From the NCBI GenBank assembly GCA_964630925.1, contig CAZVZK010000141.1:1-27340 (forward strand): DNA of 27,340 nt, written 5' to 3'. Shown piece after piece: positions 23,813 to 27,340 of the stretch (within the stretch, counting starts at the first letter, position 1; each line of letters begins with the position of its first letter). This DNA comes from RGDT01 sp964630925 (lineage in GTDB: Bacteria > Planctomycetota > Planctomycetia > Gemmatales > Gemmataceae). A model generated the notes under the pieces. That model did not search any database. It worked only from the letters and a program-made list of their open reading frames with translations, and was not told where the DNA came from. Made by a program: the position numbers and the translations under genes.

Positions 23813-24118
23813 TTACAGCCTCTCGCGCTCTCTGTTCCGCACGGCCACCATCTCCTCCGGCGAAAGGTAGAGTCGGCGGCAGCGCTCGACCTCCTCGCTG
23901 TCCGCCAGGATCTCGCCGACACGGCGGACCCAGGCGCCGAGGGCCGCGTCCCGGTAGGCATACAGGTGGAACGAGAAGCAGCCCCAGCCGTCCGCGTGGC
24001 GGGCCGCATACTCCTCCGGCGACAGCAGGAGATCGTCCGGGGTGAACAACTGGCGGGCGATCCAGTCCCCTTCTTCCGCCGGACGGCCCGCCGGGACGGG
24101 GGTCACTTCAGGCTTCAT
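23813..24118 (-). CDS. Small hypothetical protein (101 aa)
   Basis: I do not recognise a family. The protein is soluble, charged and probably helical, with DWIARQLFTPDDLLLSPEEY, a WGCFSFHLYAYRDAALGAWV middle and a C-terminal EEVERCRRLYLSPEEM helix. The motif LSPEE occurs twice. The ATG at 24118 is chosen because AGGGGAG lies 6 bases upstream; an upstream ATG at 24133 lacks this. It follows the zinc-ribbon gene on the same strand by 42 bases and may be the last gene of that group. No signal peptide or catalytic motif is visible. Confidence 0.65.
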   Translation of the reverse strand: MKPEVTPVPAGRPAEEGDWIARQLFTPDDLLLSPEEYAARHADGWGCFSFHLYAYRDAALGAWVRRVGEILADSEEVERCRRLYLSPEEMVAVRNRERERL

Positions 24119-24160
24119 GACGGCTCCCCTCACGGTAGTGAGCGTGGGGACGAATGACGC

Positions 24161-24418
24161 TCATCCGCTCAGCCGTTTCCCGCCGGTGAGGATTTGCACA
24201 CGCCCACAGGAGAGGCACTTCACGGTGAATGCGCGGCCGCGTACGCTTTGCCCCGTCATGCTCTCGCGAGCGGCGGCCTCCCCGTACTGCCTCCCGCACC
24301 AGGGACACGAGGCTCCCGCTAGGAACCGACCGAAGGCCCATCGCTCACGGTAACGCCGGACGATGAACAGGCCGGCGATACTGCCCAGGAGTAAAGCCAG
24401 GAGAAGGTCGGGACTCAT
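24161..24418 (-). CDS. Small membrane zinc-ribbon protein
   Basis: This 85-residue protein starts with a hydrophobic helix (LLLALLLGSIAGLFIV) followed by RRYRERW, a positive segment expected on the cytoplasmic side. Two CxxC pairs, Cys38/Cys41 (CPWCG) and Cys68/Cys71 (CLSCG), are spaced like a zinc ribbon. The role is unknown; such proteins may bind partners near the membrane. GAGGAGGGA lies just upstream of the ATG at 24418, and the start follows the HAD gene stop by one base, so the two should be translated from one transcript. Confidence 0.72.
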   Translation of the reverse strand: MSPDLLLALLLGSIAGLFIVRRYRERWAFGRFLAGASCPWCGRQYGEAAARESMTGQSVRGRAFTVKCLSCGRVQILTGGKRLSG

Positions 24419-24419
24419 C

Positions 24420-24854
24420 TCATCCCTCCTCTCCCAGCATACGCATCCCCTCCTCCACCATCCGCACCCACGCCAGCGGGTCGGCGGCATCCTCCGGGCT
24501 GCCGTAGGCCGGCACCACGACGTATGCCGACGCCAGCCCGTGGCGTGCCGCCTCGTCACGGTGGTGCGGGCTGTCATCGACCAGGAGGTCCGCCCGCAGC
24601 CGGCGCACGTCCTTCCACGCGCCCTGCACCTCGTCCCACGAGTGCGACTCGCCGAACCACCGCCCCAGACCGAACGCCAGCGCCTTGTCAACGTACCGGC
24701 GCGGGCTCACGGACCACAGGACGAGGTGGCAGCGCTCGCGGAGCCGGTCCAGCAGCTCGGCTGCTCCGGGGCGTAGCTGCCAGCCGACGAACGCCGCCCC
24801 TTCGATCAGGGGCACTCCGAGCGTCTCGTCGAGGTCGAAGGCGATCCGCTTCAC
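24420..24854 (-). CDS. HAD-superfamily phosphatase-like protein
   Basis: This compact HAD-like hydrolase has 144 residues from a GTG at 24854. Motif I is AFDLDETLG (Asp7 nucleophile, Asp9), motif II is the Ser in LVLWSVSPR (Ser48), and motif IV is LLVDDSPHH (Asp93, Asp94). DLDETL followed by LRPGAAELLDRL and the lack of a large cap domain recall NIF/FCP-like or small magnesium-dependent phosphatases; substrate unknown. The GTG start is chosen because it places motif I at the extreme N-terminus, as usual. It has no strong ribosome binding site, and an ATG at 24923 would add 23 residues of unlikely sequence inside the upstream hairpin. It is followed at once by the zinc-ribbon gene. Confidence 0.82.
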   Translation of the reverse strand: MKRIAFDLDETLGVPLIEGAAFVGWQLRPGAAELLDRLRERCHLVLWSVSPRRYVDKALAFGLGRWFGESHSWDEVQGAWKDVRRLRADLLVDDSPHHRDEAARHGLASAYVVVPAYGSPEDAADPLAWVRMVEEGMRMLGEEG

Positions 24855-24906
24855 GATGCCGCCCGTTGGGGTTGGATGTCCCACGGGTATGGTAACAGAA
24901 ACGCCA

Positions 24907-24935
24907 CGGGGCCTGCCATCCACTGGCAGGCCCCG
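24907..24935 (-). terminator. Strong hairpin after DUF1571 gene
   Basis: CGGGGCCTGCCA at 24907-24918 pairs perfectly with 24924-24935 around a 5-nt loop. It lies 26 bases past the stop of the minus-strand DUF1571 gene and before the HAD gene. A second small hairpin (CCCCC/GGGGG, about 24947-24960) directly abuts the DUF1571 stop. No T run is seen, so partial read-through into the HAD gene is possible. Confidence 0.6.
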
Positions 24936-24960
24936 CGTGAATGTTGCCCCCCTGCGGGGG

Positions 24961-25719
24961 TCACTTGTCGAACGTCGATGCCTCCAGCCCGACGTTCAGA
25001 CGCAGGTTGACGTAGCTGAACACCTCGTCCAGCGCCGGGGCCTCTCCCGGCTTCTTCGGCCAGTTGTAGTTCTCGACGCGGATCGGCAGCTTCGTCTCGG
25101 CGTCGAAGTACACGACGTTCTTGTGGTGCAGCAGCTTGCCGTCGGCGCTCGTGGGGTGGATCATTTCGACACGCGTGCACTTACGCTTGGCGTAGACGAA
25201 GGTGCCCGTCTTCACCTCGGTCTTGCCCAGCTCGCGCTCCTTGACCCACCCGTCGTGGCACAGGTCGATCAGGTTGCCGATCCCCGCCTGCGTCACCGAG
25301 TGCCTGCTCGTCTTCTTGCACCGCGGGTCGTCCGGGGCCAGGGAGATGAAGCCGATGGAGCCGAGCAGCCCGGCGGGCCGGCAGCGCATCTTGCCGTCAT
25401 TCTTGCCGACGACGTAGACCACCTCCTGGGCGGCCATCGCCTTCGGCTCCTGCCACTTCATGTACACGCTGAAGGGGGCGGCCTTCACCTTCATCTCGAC
25501 GATCTGGGTCTCGCCCAGCACGCCCTCGATCATCTCCCGCTTGATGAGCATGCACTGGTAGTCATCGACCTTGGCGTAGGCGGCCTTGGCCTGGGCCGCC
25601 AGCCGGATCGGCACGTCCACGGGGCTCTTCTTCGCGGGGGCGTCCTCGGCCCACGCGGCGCCAACGAAGCCCGAGGCGGCCAGGCCGCCGACGACGCCCA
25701 TCCAGCCTCGCCTGTTCAT
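24961..25719 (-). CDS. DUF1571 protein, LolA-like fold
   Basis: This 252-residue exported protein has an N-terminus (MNRRGWMGVVGGLAASGFVGAAWA) that is a signal peptide with positive start and an Ala-x-Ala-type end. Conserved-looking segments YAKVDDYQCMLIKREMIEGV, KVKAAPFSVYMKWQEP, GKMRCRPAG and the C-terminal FSYVNLRLNVGLEASTFD fit DUF1571, a planctomycete-rich family resembling outer-membrane lipoprotein-sorting (LolA/LolB-like) folds. It may bind lipids in the periplasm, though this is inferred from fold only. GGAGG lies about 9 bases upstream of the ATG at 25719, which is preferred to a longer frame from 25875. It is divergent from the MBL hydrolase gene and followed by a strong hairpin. 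Confidence 0.87.
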   Translation of the reverse strand: MNRRGWMGVVGGLAASGFVGAAWAEDAPAKKSPVDVPIRLAAQAKAAYAKVDDYQCMLIKREMIEGVLGETQIVEMKVKAAPFSVYMKWQEPKAMAAQEVVYVVGKNDGKMRCRPAGLLGSIGFISLAPDDPRCKKTSRHSVTQAGIGNLIDLCHDGWVKERELGKTEVKTGTFVYAKRKCTRVEMIHPTSADGKLLHHKNVVYFDAETKLPIRVENYNWPKKPGEAPALDEVFSYVNLRLNVGLEASTFDK

Positions 25720-25868
25720 GTGCCCGCGCCTCCGCCGTTGTCCCGCCGGTCCTTTACTCTCATCGGCACGCGGAATGCCGCGCCAACAACGCGATCCGGG
25801 AGGATTGGGGGCCCGTGGCGATCCCACGCCCCCGCCACCGCCCCAGGCCGCCCGGATTGCCACACCGT

Positions 25869-25920
25869 GGGTCACGCGGCCCGCGTGCCCTCCACCCGGG
25901 GCACGCGGGCCGCGTGACCC
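25869..25920. repeat. 22-bp perfect inverted repeat, 8-nt loop
   Basis: Positions 25869-25890 (starting GGGTCACGCGGCCCGCGTGC) are the exact reverse complement of 25899-25920. It lies between two divergent genes, 46 bases before the MBL hydrolase start, so it does not end either gene. It could be a regulator-binding palindrome, an RNA hairpin in the leader, or a dispersed palindromic repeat. Confidence 0.95.
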
Positions 25921-25965
25921 TACGGCAGGCCCCCCATGCCACTACAATGCCACCGGAGGGAGACC

Positions 25966-26604
25966 ATGCCGCTGAACATCCGACTCATCGTGTCGCGCCC
26001 GTTCGACGAGAACACGTACGTCGTCTGGCGCGATGGCCGGGACGACGCCCTCGTCATCGACCCCGGCATGGAGCCGGACGCCATCCTGGACTGCCTGCGG
26101 CAGGAGGGCCTCGCCGTGGCGGCCATCCTGAACACCCACGGCCACGCCGACCATATAGCAGGTAACGCCGAGATGAAGAAGGCCTATCCGGGCGCCCCGC
26201 TCCTCATCGGCGAAGGAGACGCCCCGATGCTCACGGACGCCGAGCTGAACCTCAGCGCCGCCTTCGGCATGCCGATCACCAGCCCGCCGGCGGACCGCCT
26301 CCTCAAGGACGGCGAGATGATCGAGCTGGCCGGCATCCCCCTGGAGGTGCGGCTGATCCCGGGCCATTCGCCGGGGCACGTCATCTTCGTCCATCACGGG
26401 CCGCCCGTGCAGGTGTTCGGCGGTGACGTGCTGTTCGCCGGCGGCATCGGCCGGTGCGACTTCCCCGGGGGCAGCATGCCGACGCTGCTCAAGGGCATCC
26501 GCGAGAAGCTGTTGCCCCTGGGGCCGGAGGCGGAGGTGTATCCGGGGCACGGCCCGGACACGACGGCGGGCGAGGAGGCGGCGTCGAACCCGTACCTCGT
26601 TTGA
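25966..26604 (+). CDS. MBL-fold metallo-hydrolase, glyoxalase II-like
   Basis: This 212-residue cytoplasmic hydrolase has the metallo-beta-lactamase fold. The metal motif is complete: THGHADH (His58, His60, Asp62, His63), then IPGHSPGHVIF, FGGDVLFAGGIGRCDFPGG with the bridging Asp, and YPGHGP. The short form and the GRCDFPGG motif match the widespread bacterial glyoxalase II-like group, thioester hydrolases whose true substrates are often unknown. The long glyoxalase II C-terminal glutathione-binding domain is absent. GGAGGGAG stands just before the ATG at 25966; an ATG at 25936 lacks this. A perfect 22-bp palindrome lies in its leader. Confidence 0.93.
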   Translation: MPLNIRLIVSRPFDENTYVVWRDGRDDALVIDPGMEPDAILDCLRQEGLAVAAILNTHGHADHIAGNAEMKKAYPGAPLLIGEGDAPMLTDAELNLSAAFGMPITSPPADRLLKDGEMIELAGIPLEVRLIPGHSPGHVIFVHHGPPVQVFGGDVLFAGGIGRCDFPGGSMPTLLKGIREKLLPLGPEAEVYPGHGPDTTAGEEAASNPYLV

Positions 26605-26673
26605 CGGGGCGCGAACCGTGACCTAGGCTTCCTCGAATGCGTCGCATAATGCACGCCGCGTGAGGCCACGGAC

Positions 26674-27285
26674 ATGACTCTGATGCTGGCCACCGACCCC
26701 CCGCGCCTGGCTGAACGGCACCCCTGCGCGGTCGAGACGACCTGCCAGCCCCCGTCGTCCTGGGTCAAGGACCCCTGGCCGGCGGTCATACGCTCCATCT
26801 GGACGCGTGGCGTGAGCCTGTCGCTGGCCCGGCGCTTCGAGAAGGGCAGCGGCCTGGCGGTCGAGGTGCCGGCAGGCGACGGCACGTCCTCGACGATGCT
26901 GGCGCGGGTGACGCAGGTGCAGGCCCATACCGACGGCTTCCTCCTCGACGTGTCGTTCATCAGCGAGCTGAGCGAGGAGGAGGTCGGGCACGTCCTCGAC
27001 CTGTCCGAGCGCGGCCCGGCCGTCTTCGGCGCCGCCGTGGTGACGGGCGTGCTGTTCCAGACCCGGCTGCCGGACCGGACCGTCCTGCGCTGGCTGGTGC
27101 GCCGCCTGGAGCTGCCCGGCGGCTGGCCGCTCCCGGAGGGCAAGGAGATGTCGTTCGCGCTGGCGGGCGTGGCGCCTCTGTCGCTCACCGTCACGCGGTG
27201 CCGCTCGATGGGCTCCTACCGCGTACTCGACGTGAAGATCCCCGGCGGGGTGTCGGACGAGGCGCTGGCGGTGCTGACGGGCTGA
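26674..27285 (+). CDS. PilZ-like domain protein with degenerate ligand motifs
   Basis: This 203-residue protein resembles the PilZ-like proteins abundant in Gemmata relatives. RHPCAVETTCQPPSSW, WPAVIRSIWTRGVSLSLARR and the following FEKGSGLAVEVP fit the PilZ barrel start. Typical c-di-GMP binders have an RxxxR motif and a D/NxSxxG motif. Here the second is replaced by SIWTRG (residues 41-46) and no clear RxxxR is seen, so it probably does not bind c-di-GMP in the usual way. A second domain-like part follows (about 110-203). GAGG lies about 8 bases before the ATG at 26674. It is co-directional with the MBL gene; CATAAT at 26645 may be a -10 element, but no matching -35 is evident. Confidence 0.72.
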   Translation: MTLMLATDPPRLAERHPCAVETTCQPPSSWVKDPWPAVIRSIWTRGVSLSLARRFEKGSGLAVEVPAGDGTSSTMLARVTQVQAHTDGFLLDVSFISELSEEEVGHVLDLSERGPAVFGAAVVTGVLFQTRLPDRTVLRWLVRRLELPGGWPLPEGKEMSFALAGVAPLSLTVTRCRSMGSYRVLDVKIPGGVSDEALAVLTG

Positions 27286-27340
27286 GGTCAGAGCATGTGA
27301 ATCTTTCGACGTTCGTACAGGCGATTTCGCCTTCCACGGC

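Noticed and set aside
26645..26650. CATAAT as -10 element of the PilZ gene
   Set aside because: No -35 at proper distance; TTGACG at 26601 is too far upstream.

Overview
The window is very GC-rich, mostly coding, and reads as a chromosomal segment of a Planctomycetota bacterium, most likely Gemmataceae. That placement rests on family content (DUF1549/DUF1553 and DUF1501 pair, DUF1571, DUF3179, planctomycete-type PilZ protein, transmembrane Ser/Thr kinase, TPR-CHAT protein, GldA/F/G plus DUF4340 cluster) and on heavy C/G-ending codon use. No rRNA, tRNA or CRISPR array was seen.

Layout. (1) 1-1600: decayed phage DNA. A terminase large-subunit fragment (nuclease half only) and a portal-protein fragment (N-terminus only) flank a reversed gene for a membrane-anchored OB-fold (tRNA_anti-like) protein. 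(2) 1904-9941: one co-directional cluster of ABC ATPase, ABC permease, a GldG-like auxiliary protein and a 1218-residue protein built of about eight DUF4340-like modules, probably one envelope export machine. (3) 10117-13689: a large secreted or anchored TPR-CHAT (caspase-like) protein, preceded by a 134-nt palindrome with 40-bp perfect arms. (4) 13696-17292: an apparent insertion carrying a transmembrane Ser/Thr kinase and a small Gly-rich secreted protein. It is flanked by a 157-bp direct repeat of the 3' end of the neighbouring dehydrogenase gene (about 95% identical), and inside that by a second, weaker pair of direct repeats. (5) 20562-17135, minus strand: M28 peptidase, DUF3179 lipoprotein, cupin and D-2-hydroxyacid dehydrogenase in a tightly packed operon. 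(6) 20713-23720, plus strand: the DUF1549/DUF1553 and DUF1501 pair, separated by a palindrome whose arms are tandem GTTTTCA heptamers. (7) 25719-23813, minus strand: DUF1571 protein, HAD-like phosphatase, small zinc-ribbon membrane protein and a small unknown protein. (8) 25966-27285, plus strand: an MBL-fold hydrolase and a PilZ-like protein, preceded by a perfect 22-bp inverted repeat in the divergent intergenic region.

Most genes are ordinary planctomycete envelope or housekeeping functions. The parts not explained by ordinary genes are the palindromic intergenic elements (9951-10084, 22256-22364, 25869-25920) and the repeat-flanked kinase/Gly-rich insert (about 13853-17134). All family names come from recognising sequence motifs by eye; no database search was run.
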